From assembly GCA_937902315.1 (NCBI GenBank), contig CALGUG010000065.1, forward strand, positions 62,001-126,000: a stretch of 64,000 nucleotides of DNA. The letters run 5' to 3'. The translations under genes and the position numbers were made by a program. Shown here piece by piece: positions 16,706-26,034 of the stretch. This DNA is from an uncultured Chloroflexales bacterium (lineage in GTDB: Bacteria > Chloroflexota > Chloroflexia > Chloroflexales > Chloroflexaceae). A model generated the notes under the pieces. The model was not told the DNA's origin and did not search any database. It worked only from the letters and a program-made list of their open reading frames with translations. The stretch's first letter is position 1, and each line of letters opens with the position of its first letter.

Positions 16706-18436
16706 TTACGGACTTTGGGAGAGCTTTTGTAGCTCTTCTTCATAGACAAAGCGCTTCAGTTGACCGTCGCCCTCAAGCGGGCCGAGATAGTAGGGACGAG
16801 GCTGCGAATCGGAGGCGCGCGCTTCGAAGAGCGAAAGCGCGTAGCTATGCAGACGCTTCTCCTTGGGATAGCCGATCAGATCGAGCAGAGTCGGGAAGAT
16901 ATTGGTATGGTGCGCCTTATAGGCGAGGTCGAGCTGACGGGACGTCTTTGAGATCAAGAAGAGTGGGACGCGCGCTTCGTTAGGCGTATCTTTGCCATGG
17001 GTCCAAGCTTCGCCATGTTCCGCCAGCGTTTGACCATGATCGGCCGTATACAGGATGGTTGTTGTATCGAGCAGGGTTTGATCCGCCAAAAGCACGCGGA
17101 AGAAGCCATCGACGTTGTATTTGATGCCATTATCGTAGGAATTGACGATCTCGGCATGATGCTCGGGCGTATGGTCAGGACTCTGCATAATGGGCTGCCA
17201 TTCGGCCTCCGCCTCGGGGAAGGTATTGTTGTAGAGGGCATGCACGCCGCGTTTGTTGATCCAGATAAAGTTGCCGCTCGATTCGCTCACAATTTGGCGC
17301 ACCCGTTCGGCCATAAGCAGATCTTTGTCATAGAGCGCTCCGGCATTAAAGCTTTCGGTGTTCTCCCACACATCGATATAGTTGAGGTCGTCGGCGATAC
17401 CGTTCCAGAAGATCGCATTGGAAGCGTCGATATAGTAGGTTCTATAGCCCATGGCTTGGGCATACTGGAAAATGCTGGCCTGCCGCGAGAGCGAACCCGG
17501 CGCGGCGGGAAGCTCATGGATACCGGTCAGCAACAACTGGTTGGAGGGCAGGCTGACGGTCGCCGTCGAGACGGCCTCGCCCCAGTTGAACAGCAGCCCT
17601 TGGCGCTCAAGCTCTTGAAGGAAGGGCGTTGTCTGGCGTTCGTAACCGTTGATGCTCAAATGATCGCCCCGAATCGATTCGTCAACGATAAAAATGATGT
17701 TATCGCTCGGCTTTTGCTCGGATACAGGCGCTACATGCTCGCGCTCGAGTCCATAGGAATTGATCCACTTCCAAGGCGTAAAGGAGATAGAGCGCAAAAG
17801 GCTGCTAAAGGCGGTGCTGGGCAATTCATACTGAGCCAGGTACCAGGTTCTGTAATTGAAGGAGTAGAATAAAAACGCTAGGCTTACGAGCAGAAAGAGC
17901 CAGGTCGATGGTATTTTGCTAAACGATGCGGACTTCCACAACAAAACAGCATAACCAGCGATCGGAACGAGCGCCTTCCAACTGATATAGAGTAAAATCG
18001 AGTCGCGGATCAGTATGGGGTCGCTGGCGTACAACAGCAGCATAATAATATCTTCGGCTGCTACAAAACGGCCGAGCGCATTAAAATAGCCGTATTGATA
18101 GAAGATAGCCAGTCCGAAGAGGATTAAACAGCATATTTTTAGTGGATTTGAAAGCCGCAAAGAGATAAAAACAAAACCCAATGTAATCAAGATAGAACAG
18201 ATATTGCTGAAAACTAAGACAAGAATATAGTTGATGGGCCAGATCTCATAGCCCTTGGTGGTGATTCGTTCAAAAACAGAGAAGTAATTATCGTTAAAGA
18301 AGCTATATTCCCAAACAAGCAGGCCTACGAGAAAAAGCAGCGAGAGCAAGAAAGTTTGCAGATTATCGGAGATTTTGGGGCGAATAGCGCTTGGGGTAAG
18401 CTTCGAGCGATCCGATCGCGATGCAAGTGGTGTCAC
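16706..18436 (-). CDS. Sulfatase-fold membrane phosphotransferase (EptA/phosphoethanolamine-transferase-like)
   Basis: A 576-residue protein with five hydrophobic segments in residues 25-205 and a large outer-face alkaline-phosphatase/sulfatase domain. The domain starts NIIFIVDESIRGDHLSINGY, has a likely nucleophile Thr in STATVSLPSNQ, and metal-binding motifs TADHGQTLAEHG and THGKDTPNEARVP. This layout matches the EptA/CptA group that moves phosphoethanolamine onto lipid A or other glycans. In an organism without lipid A the acceptor would be a different glycan or lipid, so the substrate is unknown. GTG 18436 is used because AAGGAG lies 8 bases upstream. A family A repeat copy flanks each end. 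Confidence 0.85.
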   Translation of the reverse strand: MTPLASRSDRSKLTPSAIRPKISDNLQTFLLSLLFLVGLLVWEYSFFNDNYFSVFERITTKGYEIWPINYILVLVFSNICSILITLGFVFISLRLSNPLKICCLILFGLAIFYQYGYFNALGRFVAAEDIIMLLLYASDPILIRDSILLYISWKALVPIAGYAVLLWKSASFSKIPSTWLFLLVSLAFLFYSFNYRTWYLAQYELPSTAFSSLLRSISFTPWKWINSYGLEREHVAPVSEQKPSDNIIFIVDESIRGDHLSINGYERQTTPFLQELERQGLLFNWGEAVSTATVSLPSNQLLLTGIHELPAAPGSLSRQASIFQYAQAMGYRTYYIDASNAIFWNGIADDLNYIDVWENTESFNAGALYDKDLLMAERVRQIVSESSGNFIWINKRGVHALYNNTFPEAEAEWQPIMQSPDHTPEHHAEIVNSYDNGIKYNVDGFFRVLLADQTLLDTTTILYTADHGQTLAEHGEAWTHGKDTPNEARVPLFLISKTSRQLDLAYKAHHTNIFPTLLDLIGYPKEKRLHSYALSLFEARASDSQPRPYYLGPLEGDGQLKRFVYEEELQKLSQSP

Positions 18437-18603
18437 GGTGACGACTCCTTCCGACTAGGTATCCCACCTACTATAGCACACCCATCTGTGAGAAGGATAA
18501 CCCGTGCAGCTCGCTGTTATTGCGATCCAAGTGAAAAAATTATCTACCACGAAGCAGGTCGCAGCGTAAGCTGCGAGATAACTCGCCGGATGGGAGGATG
18601 GGA

Positions 18604-18665
18604 TGTTGATAGCCGAAGGCGGACGCGCTAGAAGCCGAATGGGAGCTAGCCGCCTCTTCGCCAAT
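18604..18665. mobile_element. Family A repeat, single right end
   Basis: Core GATAGCCGAAGGCGGACGCG, then CTAGAAGCCGAATGGGAGCT and the terminal CCTCTTCGCCAA. The region 18540-18600 before it has a GTCGCAGC/GCTGCGAG-type small inverted repeat. Confidence 0.8.
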
Positions 18666-18702
18666 AAGAGATAAAAGCGAGTGCGATAGAGCCGAAACAG
18701 AA

Positions 18703-18742
18703 AAGAGAGGCTCTCCGAAGCTAGGTTTGGAAAGCCTCTCTT
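18703..18742 (-). terminator. Terminator of the aldehyde dehydrogenase gene
   Basis: AAGAGAGGCT (18703-18712) and AGCCTCTCTT (18733-18742) form a stem. On the minus strand it is followed by a T-rich stretch (TTTTCTGTTTC), just after the dehydrogenase stop. Confidence 0.8.
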
Positions 18743-18750
18743 GCGCATCG

Positions 18751-20274
18751 CTAGGGCAGAAGCGTATCCCACCAGATGCGGCCGTCGCGCTTCTGCATCA
18801 GGTCGACGTGGATATGCTTCTCTTGGGTGTATTCGTTGAGGCCAGCGAGGCCAAGCTCGCGCCCGATACCGCTCTGCTTGTAGCCGCCGAAGGGCGCGAC
18901 GGCGTTGATCAGGTGATGGTCGTTGATCCAAACCGTGCCGGTGCGGATGCGTTTCGCGACCTCGATCGCCTCTTGCAGATCGCGCGACCAGACCGCGCCG
19001 CCCAGACCGTAGACGCTATCGTTGGCCATCTCGATGGCTTGGGTGACGTCGTCGTAGGGGATGACGGCCAAGACCGGGCCGAAGATCTCTTCTTGGGCGA
19101 GGCGCGACTTGTTAGCGACGTTGCAGAAGATGGTCGGTTCGATGTAGGGGCCGCGCAGTTCGGGGTTGGCCGGGCGACGGCCGCCGCAGGCCAAGGTTGC
19201 GCCCTCTTCCAGTCCGAGCCGGATATAGGATTCGACCCGTTCGCGCTGCTTTTCGCTGATCAGCGGGCCGATATCGGTTGTGAGGTCGAGCGGGTCGCCG
19301 AGCGTAACGCCGCTGATGCGGCCCACTAAGCGTTCGACAAATGCGTCGTGCTGCTGGCGCGGCACAAAACAGCGCGTGCCGCTCTCGCAGTATTGGCCTG
19401 CGTGCAGGAAGGCGCCGAATAGCACCCCATCGACGGCCAGATCGAAATCGGCGTTGGGCAAGACAATGCTGGGCGATTTGCCGCCCAGTTCGAGCGAAAC
19501 GCGCTTGAGGGTTTGGGCCGCCGAGGCCATCACCTTGCGCCCTACCTCGCACGAACCGGTAAAGGCCACTTTATCGACGCCCGGGTGAGCGACCAGAGCC
19601 TCGCCCGTCTCGGCATCGCCGTTCACGATATTGAGCACGCCCTTGGGCAGCAGCTGCAGCTCGTCGATGATCTTGGTGACGGCCATGGTGCTGAGCGGGG
19701 CGAGCGGCGACGGTTTAAGTACTACACAGTTGCCGGTGGCCAGCGCCGGGCCGATCTTCCACATCAAGGCCAGAAAAGGGAAGTTCCAAGGCGTGATCTG
19801 AGCGCAGACCCCGATCGGCTCGCGCCAGACGAAATTCCACGAGACCGAGGGCATATCGACCCAGGGCAGCGGCTCGTAGGGGTGGCGACGGGCCAGCTCG
19901 GCTATGGTGCGCAAATGCTCGATGCCCAGCGGGATATCGATAAAGGTGGTTTTGCGCAGAGTCGCGCCGCTATCGCGCGCTTCAAGTTCCGCCAAGACGT
20001 CGGTCTGTTGCTCAAGCGCGTCGGCGATGGCGTGCAAGATCTTGACCCGCTCGTTGGCAGGCGTATGCGGCCAAGGGCCATGATCGAAGGCTTGACGGGC
20101 GGCCTTGACGGCACGGTCAACATCGCTGGCGCTGGCCTCGGCAAGCCGCGCTAGAGGCTCGCCCGTGGCTGGCTCTATGGTCACAAACGCCGCCTCGTTC
20201 GAAGCGTCACTCCATTCGCCATTGATATAGAGCTGATAATAGGGCAGACCAGACAAGCTGTTGGCGTCTGTCAT
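18751..20274 (-). CDS. Aldehyde dehydrogenase (betaine aldehyde dehydrogenase-like)
   Basis: An NAD(P)-dependent aldehyde dehydrogenase of 507 residues, normal for the family. It has the PWNFP block, cofactor motif FTGSCEVGRKV, general base Glu in LELGGKSP and catalytic Cys in GQYCESGTR. The C-terminal PFGGYKQSGIGRELG and EYTQEKHIHVD motifs are typical of betaine-aldehyde or gamma-aminobutyraldehyde dehydrogenases. The exact aldehyde cannot be fixed. It stands alone with its own terminator. The next gene (M20 peptidase) is divergent. Confidence 0.9.
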   Translation of the reverse strand: MTDANSLSGLPYYQLYINGEWSDASNEAAFVTIEPATGEPLARLAEASASDVDRAVKAARQAFDHGPWPHTPANERVKILHAIADALEQQTDVLAELEARDSGATLRKTTFIDIPLGIEHLRTIAELARRHPYEPLPWVDMPSVSWNFVWREPIGVCAQITPWNFPFLALMWKIGPALATGNCVVLKPSPLAPLSTMAVTKIIDELQLLPKGVLNIVNGDAETGEALVAHPGVDKVAFTGSCEVGRKVMASAAQTLKRVSLELGGKSPSIVLPNADFDLAVDGVLFGAFLHAGQYCESGTRCFVPRQQHDAFVERLVGRISGVTLGDPLDLTTDIGPLISEKQRERVESYIRLGLEEGATLACGGRRPANPELRGPYIEPTIFCNVANKSRLAQEEIFGPVLAVIPYDDVTQAIEMANDSVYGLGGAVWSRDLQEAIEVAKRIRTGTVWINDHHLINAVAPFGGYKQSGIGRELGLAGLNEYTQEKHIHVDLMQKRDGRIWWDTLLP

Positions 20275-20481
20275 AGGGGTTCTATCCTTATAAAGCGGTA
20301 AACTAGATTATGTGTTCGGAACGCTAAATATGCTACCATATCATACAAAGCCGATCAAACTCAGCGTATAGCTACCTGCGTAGCGCTCTTTCGAAAGAAG
20401 CAGCGGCATCTCTTCTTCTAAAGAGTGGTATGCTTGTTCGTACTAGCGTACACTATGGCAAAAACGAAAGTGAACGATACT

Positions 20482-21621
20482 ATGCAAGCAAGCGAACTTC
20501 TCAGCTATCTAGAAGCGCAAAAGGGTGCGATGATCGAGGCGACACGAGCCTTGGTCGAGTATGAGAGTCCGAGCACCGACAAAGCGCTTTTAGATGCTTT
20601 AGCCAACTTCATGGCTGATCGTTTCGCTCACATGGGCGCCGCCGTCGATCTGATCGACAACCCCAAGGGCGGCAACAATCTGCGCATCAGCTTCGCCGGG
20701 CCAAGCGAGCAAAAGCCAGGCTTGATTTTGTGCCATTACGACACGGTTTGGGCCGCTGGTACTTTAGCACGCATGCCATTCAAGATCGAAGGCGAGAAGG
20801 TCTATGGGCCGGGCGTCTTCGATATGAAAGCGAGCATTGTGTTGGTAGAATACGCCATCCGCGCGCTCGCAGAGCTGCAACAGAAGCTCCCTCGACCGAT
20901 CACGCTGCTGCTGACCTCTGACGAAGAGACGGGCAGCTTGAACTCGCGGGCCTTGATCGAGGAGCAGGCCAAAGCGTCGGCCTATGTGCTAGTTTTGGAG
21001 CCGCCGATCACGGGCGGCGCGCTCAAGACCGGGCGCAAGGGCATCGGGCGCTTCACGCTCGAGATCGAAGGGCGAGCCTCGCACGCGGGCACCGAGCCGG
21101 AGAAGGGCTTGAGCGCGATCGAAGAGATGGCCCACCAGATTCTGGCCCTGCACGCCCTGCGCGACAAAGAGAAAGGCTCGACCGTCAATGTGGGCGTTGT
21201 GAGTGGCGGCACGCGCCCCAACGTTGTGGCCGCCCGCGCTCACCTCGATATCGATGTGCGCGCTTGGACACTGAGCGAGGCCGAGCGGCTGACCAACGCG
21301 ATCAAGCAGCTCAAGCCGGTTACGCCCGGGATCGTGCTGCATCCGGCTGGCGGCTTTAACCGACCGCCCATGGAGCGCAGCGAGTCGATCGTCAAGCTCT
21401 ACGAGCGGGCGCGCAACTTGGGACGCCAGATCGGTTTGGAGCTGGGCGAGGGCCAGACGGGTGGCGGCAGCGACGCCAACTTCACGGCGGCGCTGGGCGT
21501 ACCGACCCTCGACGGCTTGGGCATGCCGGGCGCGGGCGCACACGCCGACCACGAGCATATCGATAGCGAGCACTTCCCATCGCGAGCGGCACTCTTGGCG
21601 CTTCTGCTGCTGGATCTGTAA
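20482..21621 (+). CDS. M20 family metallopeptidase (glutamate carboxypeptidase-like)
   Basis: A dinuclear zinc exopeptidase or amidohydrolase. Metal ligands and catalytic residues are visible in LCHYDTVW (His, Asp), GPGVFDMKAS (bridging Asp), SDEETGS (catalytic Glu and ligand) and the final HADHEHID (His). The dimerisation domain has the family's GRASHAGTEPEKGLSAI block. I favour ATG 20482, giving 379 residues, because a weak AAAGTGA site precedes it and it fits the family N-terminus. In-frame starts at 20455 (ATG) and 20425 (GTG) are possible. It is followed at 26 bases by RidA and then an LLM oxidoreductase, suggesting one operon. Confidence 0.87.
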   Translation: MQASELLSYLEAQKGAMIEATRALVEYESPSTDKALLDALANFMADRFAHMGAAVDLIDNPKGGNNLRISFAGPSEQKPGLILCHYDTVWAAGTLARMPFKIEGEKVYGPGVFDMKASIVLVEYAIRALAELQQKLPRPITLLLTSDEETGSLNSRALIEEQAKASAYVLVLEPPITGGALKTGRKGIGRFTLEIEGRASHAGTEPEKGLSAIEEMAHQILALHALRDKEKGSTVNVGVVSGGTRPNVVAARAHLDIDVRAWTLSEAERLTNAIKQLKPVTPGIVLHPAGGFNRPPMERSESIVKLYERARNLGRQIGLELGEGQTGGGSDANFTAALGVPTLDGLGMPGAGAHADHEHIDSEHFPSRAALLALLLLDL

Positions 21622-21647
21622 CGTTTTGCGCTGCCAAGGAGGCTCTT

Positions 21648-22040
21648 ATGCGCCAGTTAATTTCCTCTGGAACGATTTGGGAAAAGCTCGCAGGCTATTC
21701 GCGTGCGGTACGAGTCGGGCCGTTTGTCTCGGTTTCGGGCACGACCGCGACCAACGACGATGGTGAATTGGTTGGTCCAAACGACGCCTATGCTCAAACG
21801 ATCTTTATCATCGAGAAGATCGAGCGGGCTTTGAAGGAAGCGGGGGCCAGCCTCGACGATGTGACCCGCACCCGGATCTATTTGAAGAATGTTGAAGATT
21901 GGGAAGCGGTGAGCCACGCCCACGCCGTCTTTTTCAGTGAACGCCGCCCCGCGAACACCCTGATAGCGGTTGGTGGAATCATCGGCGATGGCTATCTGGT
22001 CGAGATCGAAGCCGACGCCATTATCGAAAGTGCACTCTAG
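21648..22040 (+). CDS. RidA/YjgF family enamine/imine deaminase
   Basis: A 130-residue cytosolic protein of the RidA (UK114) family, which hydrolyses reactive 2-aminoacrylate-type enamines. It has the conserved VSGTTAT segment, the late DVTRTRIYL motif with its arginine, and PANTLIAVGGI. The region around W11-A15 (TIWEKLAGYSRAVRVG) marks the YjgF-like subgroup that begins with a SG(T/S)xWE pattern. AAGGAGG precedes the start at 6 bases. It is the middle gene of the M20-RidA-LLM unit, and ends 7 bases before the next start. Confidence 0.92.
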   Translation: MRQLISSGTIWEKLAGYSRAVRVGPFVSVSGTTATNDDGELVGPNDAYAQTIFIIEKIERALKEAGASLDDVTRTRIYLKNVEDWEAVSHAHAVFFSERRPANTLIAVGGIIGDGYLVEIEADAIIESAL

Positions 22041-22047
22041 TTCAACC

Positions 22048-23040
22048 ATGAAATTTAGTTTACGATTCAACAACGACCTGCCCGTCCAGGACTACATCAG
22101 CTTGGCGCGCGCAGCCGAAGCGGCCGGTTTCGACCAGTTTTGGGTCAGCAACGACCTGATGTTACGTAGCGCCTTCGCCATTTTGCCGGCGATCGCCACT
22201 GCCACCAGCCGAATCGAGATCGGCTCGTGCATCTTTAATCCCTACACCGTCAACCCCGCCGAGCTGGCGATGTTCGCTGCAACTATGGATGAACTCAGCA
22301 AGGGGCGTTTCAATCTGGGCATCTCGGCGGGGGCGTCGGAGTTTCTCGATTGGGTCGGTCTAGAGCAAACCAAGCCGATCGCCGCGATACGCGAAACGAT
22401 CGCAGCCATCAAAGCACTAAGCTCGGGCGAAACCGCTGCAATCGATGGGCGCTGGCTGCACTGGAACGAGGCGGCTTATCTGCGCTTTAAGCCGCAACGG
22501 CCCGTTCCGATCTATCTGGGCGCGCTCAGCCCGCAGATGCTAGGGCTGCTGGGCGAAGTGGCCGATGGCGGTCTACCGCTGCTCTTCCCGCCCGAGCACT
22601 ACAGCACGGTCGCACCGCTGATCGCCAAGGGCGCGGCCAAGGCGGGGCGCTCGCTCGATCAGATCGATATCGCGGCCTGTGTGTGGTGTTCGATCGCCGA
22701 AGAGCGTGAGGCGGCCGAGGCGGTATTGCGCGACAAGATCGCCTATTACGGCTCGAGCCTGAGTCCGTTGATCTGGCAGCAGCTCGGCTTGGTGCGCGAG
22801 GATTTCAACGAGATCGACCACGCCTTGACGGTCGAGCGCAACGTTGAGAAAGCCCGCGCCTTGGTGACCGACAAGATGCTGCGGATCGGGATTGTGGGCA
22901 GCTCGCGCGAGCTGATCGAGCGCATGGAGGGCTTGGTGGCGGCTGGGGTCAAGCATCTCAGCTTTGGGCCGCCGCTCGGGCCCGATCCGCTGGCGGCGAT
23001 CGAAGTTCTGGGGCGCGAGGTGCTGCCACACTTCCGCTAG
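22048..23040 (+). CDS. LLM class (F420-type) luciferase-like oxidoreductase
   Basis: A TIM-barrel flavin-dependent oxidoreductase of 330 residues, in the bacterial luciferase-like superfamily. The N-terminal MKFSLRFNNDLPVQDYISLA, ATATSRIEIGSCIFNPYTVNPAELA and GRFNLGISAGA blocks match the F420-dependent methylene-H4MPT-reductase-like branch. F420 use is inferred from this branch. ATG 22048 is used although the frame is open further upstream, inside the RidA gene. It is 7 bases after RidA and shares its transcript. No terminator was identified right after it. Confidence 0.88.
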   Translation: MKFSLRFNNDLPVQDYISLARAAEAAGFDQFWVSNDLMLRSAFAILPAIATATSRIEIGSCIFNPYTVNPAELAMFAATMDELSKGRFNLGISAGASEFLDWVGLEQTKPIAAIRETIAAIKALSSGETAAIDGRWLHWNEAAYLRFKPQRPVPIYLGALSPQMLGLLGEVADGGLPLLFPPEHYSTVAPLIAKGAAKAGRSLDQIDIAACVWCSIAEEREAAEAVLRDKIAYYGSSLSPLIWQQLGLVREDFNEIDHALTVERNVEKARALVTDKMLRIGIVGSSRELIERMEGLVAAGVKHLSFGPPLGPDPLAAIEVLGREVLPHFR

Positions 23041-23133
23041 AGTAGTGAGGGCGAGGCAAGCCTTGCCAGTCTCGCCCTTGTTCTAGCGAATCCGTTTGCA
23101 CACGTTCAATGGAATTCTTGTTCTTTGGAACAC

Positions 23134-23206
23134 GGCCTTCGGCAGAGTGGAACTTTTTCTTTTTTGATGAATAGAATTTCGCGCTGTCGTGCGAAATTCT
23201 ATTCAT
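23134..23206. repeat. Family C repeat: GGCCTTCGGCAGAGTGGAA plus palindrome
   Basis: The 19-base motif is at 23134-23152. It is followed by a hairpin of ATGAATAGAATTTCGC (23167-23182) with GCGAAATTCTATTCAT (23191-23206). It lies after the LLM gene, in the same kind of gene-end position as the copy at 8033. Confidence 0.75.
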
Positions 23207-23370
23207 CGCTACCCCGTTCTCTTGCTGCCGATCGATGTGCCTGTTGAAAGGGCTCAGCTGAATTTCATGCAGTGTAAACGGATTTGCTATCATACCGAAT
23301 CTGTTTGTTGGATTGCGTCTTGGGGGCGGCTGCACATAAGCTGTTGCGCTTCCATGATGACTGGCAGGAC

Positions 23371-23431
23371 GTTGATAGCCGGAGGCGGACGCGGTGAGGA
23401 CCTTCTTGGAGGTAAAGACCTCTCCGCCAAA
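23371..23431. mobile_element. Family A repeat, single right end
   Basis: Core GATAGCCGGAGGCGGACGCG with GTGAGGACCTTCTTGGAGG and the terminal CCTCTCCGCCAAA. The sequence 23207-23370 between it and the family C repeat has no feature I recognise. Confidence 0.8.
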
Positions 23432-23478
23432 TGATGAAGAAACAAGCAGATACGGATACATTCAATCAGGAGAGAAGC

Positions 23479-24477
23479 ATGGGATTGCCGAACAGAATGC
23501 GTTACGCTTGGTGCGAGCAGTTTGGCGGGCCGGAAGTATTGGAGCTGCGCGAAGGGCCGCTGCCCGAGCTGGGCGAGGGAGAGGTTTTGATCAAAGTGGC
23601 AGCGGCCGGCGTGAATCGGCCCGACCTGGCCCAACGCCAAGGCAACTATCCGCCGCCTGCGGGCGCTTCGCCGATTATCGGGCTGGAAGTCGCTGGCACG
23701 GTCGTTGCAGCCCCAGCAGGATCGCGCTGGAAGGTTGGCGATCAGGTCTGCGCGCTCACGCCGGGTGGCGGCTATGCTGAGTACTGTCGGGTGCCGAGCG
23801 AACAGTGTCTGCCGATACCGCAAGGGCTTTCCTTGATCGAGGCGGCGGGCGTTCCCGAGACCTATTTCACCGTCTGGGCCAACCTCTTTCAGATGGGCCA
23901 GCTTAAAGCGGGCGAGCGTGTGCTGATTCACGGCGGCGCGAGCGGCATCGGCACCACAGCGATTCAGCTCGCCAAGGCTTTCGGCGCGACGGTCTATACC
24001 ACCGCCGGAACGGAGGCCAAATGCGCGGCCTGCCTTGAGCTCGGAGCGACGGCCGCCATCAACTATCGCAGCCAAGATTTCGCCAGCGAGATCGCCGCGC
24101 TGACCGACGGCCAAGGGGTCGATGTGATTCTCGACATCGTAGGCGCGCCCTATTTCGAACGCAACCTCAACAGTTTGGCGCTCGAAGGGCGGCTCTTGTT
24201 GGTAGCAACGCAGGGCGGCGCGACTACCAACGTCAACCTCGCCAAGATTATGCAAAAGCGCCTGCGGATTATGGGTTCGACCATGCGGCCCCGTCCGGTG
24301 AGCAACAAAGCGATCATCGCTCGCGAGCTTGAAGAGCAGGTCTGGCCTTTGTTCGCGAGCCAAACGATCCGGGTGGTGCTCGATTGTGTCTTCCCCTTCG
24401 AGCAGGTGGTCGAAGCCCATCGCTACCTCGAAGCCGGCGCGCATATCGGCAAGGTGATCCTCGATCTCAGCGCCTAG
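23479..24477 (+). CDS. NAD(P)H quinone oxidoreductase, zinc-free MDR family (PIG3-like)
   Basis: A medium-chain dehydrogenase/reductase of 332 residues. The GROES-like N-terminal domain has AGVNRPDLAQRQGNYPPP, typical of the PIG3/QOR group, and no structural zinc cysteines. The Rossmann half has VLIHGGASGIGTTAIQLAK for NADPH binding. ATG 23479 follows CAGGAGAG at 6 bases, while the longer in-frame start at 23431 lies right at the edge of the repeat. It probably reduces quinones or enone electrophiles. It is monocistronic or reads into glyA, 96 bases downstream. Confidence 0.9.
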   Translation: MGLPNRMRYAWCEQFGGPEVLELREGPLPELGEGEVLIKVAAAGVNRPDLAQRQGNYPPPAGASPIIGLEVAGTVVAAPAGSRWKVGDQVCALTPGGGYAEYCRVPSEQCLPIPQGLSLIEAAGVPETYFTVWANLFQMGQLKAGERVLIHGGASGIGTTAIQLAKAFGATVYTTAGTEAKCAACLELGATAAINYRSQDFASEIAALTDGQGVDVILDIVGAPYFERNLNSLALEGRLLLVATQGGATTNVNLAKIMQKRLRIMGSTMRPRPVSNKAIIARELEEQVWPLFASQTIRVVLDCVFPFEQVVEAHRYLEAGAHIGKVILDLSA

Positions 24478-24573
24478 CTTATGGTATGATTAGCCCGCCT
24501 TGACATTCTTAGCGTGCTCAAGCAAACAAGATTTCGATTTCCCTGGTTCTCAACCACTGTAAGGAGACACATA

Positions 24574-25857
24574 ATGAGCGCTCTTGATACGCTGTTACGC
24601 AGCGACCCAGAGATCGCCAATCTGATCGCCAAAGAGGCCCGCCGCCAGCGCGACGGCCTCGAGCTGATCGCAAGCGAAAACTATACCAGCGCCGCCGTTT
24701 TGGAAGCGCAGGGCTCGATTCTTACCAATAAATATGCTGAAGGTCTGCCGGGCAAGCGCTACTATGGCGGCTGCGAATTCGTCGATCAGATCGAGCAGAT
24801 CGCGATCGACCGCGCTAAGCAGCTGTTCGGCGCGGCCGAAGTGAACGTGCAGCCCCACAGCGGCGCGCAAGCCAATATCTCGGTCTACACCGCTCTGCTG
24901 CAGCCGGGCGACACGATTCTGGGCATGCGTCTGGATCAAGGCGGCCACCTGACTCACGGTTCGCCGGTCAACTTCAGCGGCAAGTGGTATAAAATCGAGT
25001 TCTATGGCGTCGATATCGAGACGGGCCAGATCGACTACGATGAACTGGCTCGCAAAGCGCGCGAAGTGCGCCCCAAGCTGATCACCTCGGGCGCTAGCGC
25101 CTATCCGCGCATCATCGACTTCGCACGCATGCGCCAGATCGCCGATGAAGTCGGCGCGCTGCTGATGGCCGACATCGCCCACATCGCAGGCTTGGTGGCT
25201 GGCGGCGAGCACCCCAATCCGGTCGGCCACGCCCATATCGTGACCACCACCACCCACAAGACTTTGCGCGGCCCACGCGGCGGTATGATTATGAGCGATG
25301 CCGAGTTCGCTAAAGCGATCAATTCGAGCGTCTTCCCCGGCAACCAGGGCGGTCCGCTAGAGCATGTGATCGCTGGTAAAGCGGTTGCGTTGGGCGAGGC
25401 GCTGCGCCCCGAGTTCAAGGAGTACGCCCGCGCCATTCGCGTCAACGCGCGCGCGCTGGCCGAAGCGCTGCAGGCCGAGGGCTTTAAGCTGGTCAGCGGC
25501 GGCACCGAAAACCACCTGATGCTGGTCGATCTCTCGCCGCTCGGCATCACCGGTGCACAAGCCCAGACCGCGCTCGACCGCGCTGGCATCACCGTCAACA
25601 AAAATGCCATCCCGAACGATCCGCAACCGCCGACCAAAACCAGCGGTATCCGCATCGGTACGCCCGCCGTTACCACTCGTGGTATGGGCGTAGACGAGAT
25701 GAAGCTGATCGCTGGTTGGATCGCGCAAGTCTTGAAAGATCGCCGCAACGAAGAGCTGGCCAAGCAGGTCGCTGGCGAGGTGCGCGAAATGGCCGCCAAC
25801 TTCCCGGTTCCCGGCCACGAAAACTACAGCGATGCGCTGATTTCAGACGACGAGTAA
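24574..25857 (+). CDS. glyA: Serine hydroxymethyltransferase
   Basis: A PLP enzyme that interconverts serine and glycine with transfer of a one-carbon unit to tetrahydrofolate. The family N-terminal LIASENYTS and the tract GKRYYGGCEFVDQIE are present. The PLP lysine lies in TTTHKTLRGPRGGM (about residue 226), followed by FPGNQGGP. At 427 residues it has normal length. AAGGAGA lies 7 bases before ATG 24574. A longer in-frame start at 24514 has no such site. A 12-bp hairpin follows the stop. Confidence 0.96.
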   Translation: MSALDTLLRSDPEIANLIAKEARRQRDGLELIASENYTSAAVLEAQGSILTNKYAEGLPGKRYYGGCEFVDQIEQIAIDRAKQLFGAAEVNVQPHSGAQANISVYTALLQPGDTILGMRLDQGGHLTHGSPVNFSGKWYKIEFYGVDIETGQIDYDELARKAREVRPKLITSGASAYPRIIDFARMRQIADEVGALLMADIAHIAGLVAGGEHPNPVGHAHIVTTTTHKTLRGPRGGMIMSDAEFAKAINSSVFPGNQGGPLEHVIAGKAVALGEALRPEFKEYARAIRVNARALAEALQAEGFKLVSGGTENHLMLVDLSPLGITGAQAQTALDRAGITVNKNAIPNDPQPPTKTSGIRIGTPAVTTRGMGVDEMKLIAGWIAQVLKDRRNEELAKQVAGEVREMAANFPVPGHENYSDALISDDE

Positions 25858-25884
25858 GCATCGTTTGGTAGCTTAAAACAGACT

Positions 25885-25916
25885 CTGAGTTCCCGCTGAT
25901 CGAGGCGGGAACTCAG
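25885..25916 (+). terminator. 12-bp hairpin after glyA
   Basis: CTGAGTTCCCGC (25885-25896) pairs with GCGGGAACTCAG (25905-25916). The downstream tail is A-rich rather than T-rich, so termination efficiency is uncertain. Confidence 0.6.
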
Positions 25917-26034
25917 CAAAAGAGAAATATTTGCTATTATCTGTTTTATTTCACCTAATGGTTTACACAGGCCATAACGGAGCGAGGGCCTTCCCGCTTC
26001 CGTGTGAGCTCATGGAGGTTGAAAAAGACTATTC

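Noticed and set aside
16997..17872. 291-residue antisense ORF to the sulfatase-fold gene
   Set aside because: Shadow frame; the minus-strand gene has catalytic motifs and a Shine-Dalgarno.
23290..24444. 384-residue antisense ORF to the quinone oxidoreductase
   Set aside because: Shadow frame; composition is atypical and it runs over a family A repeat end.
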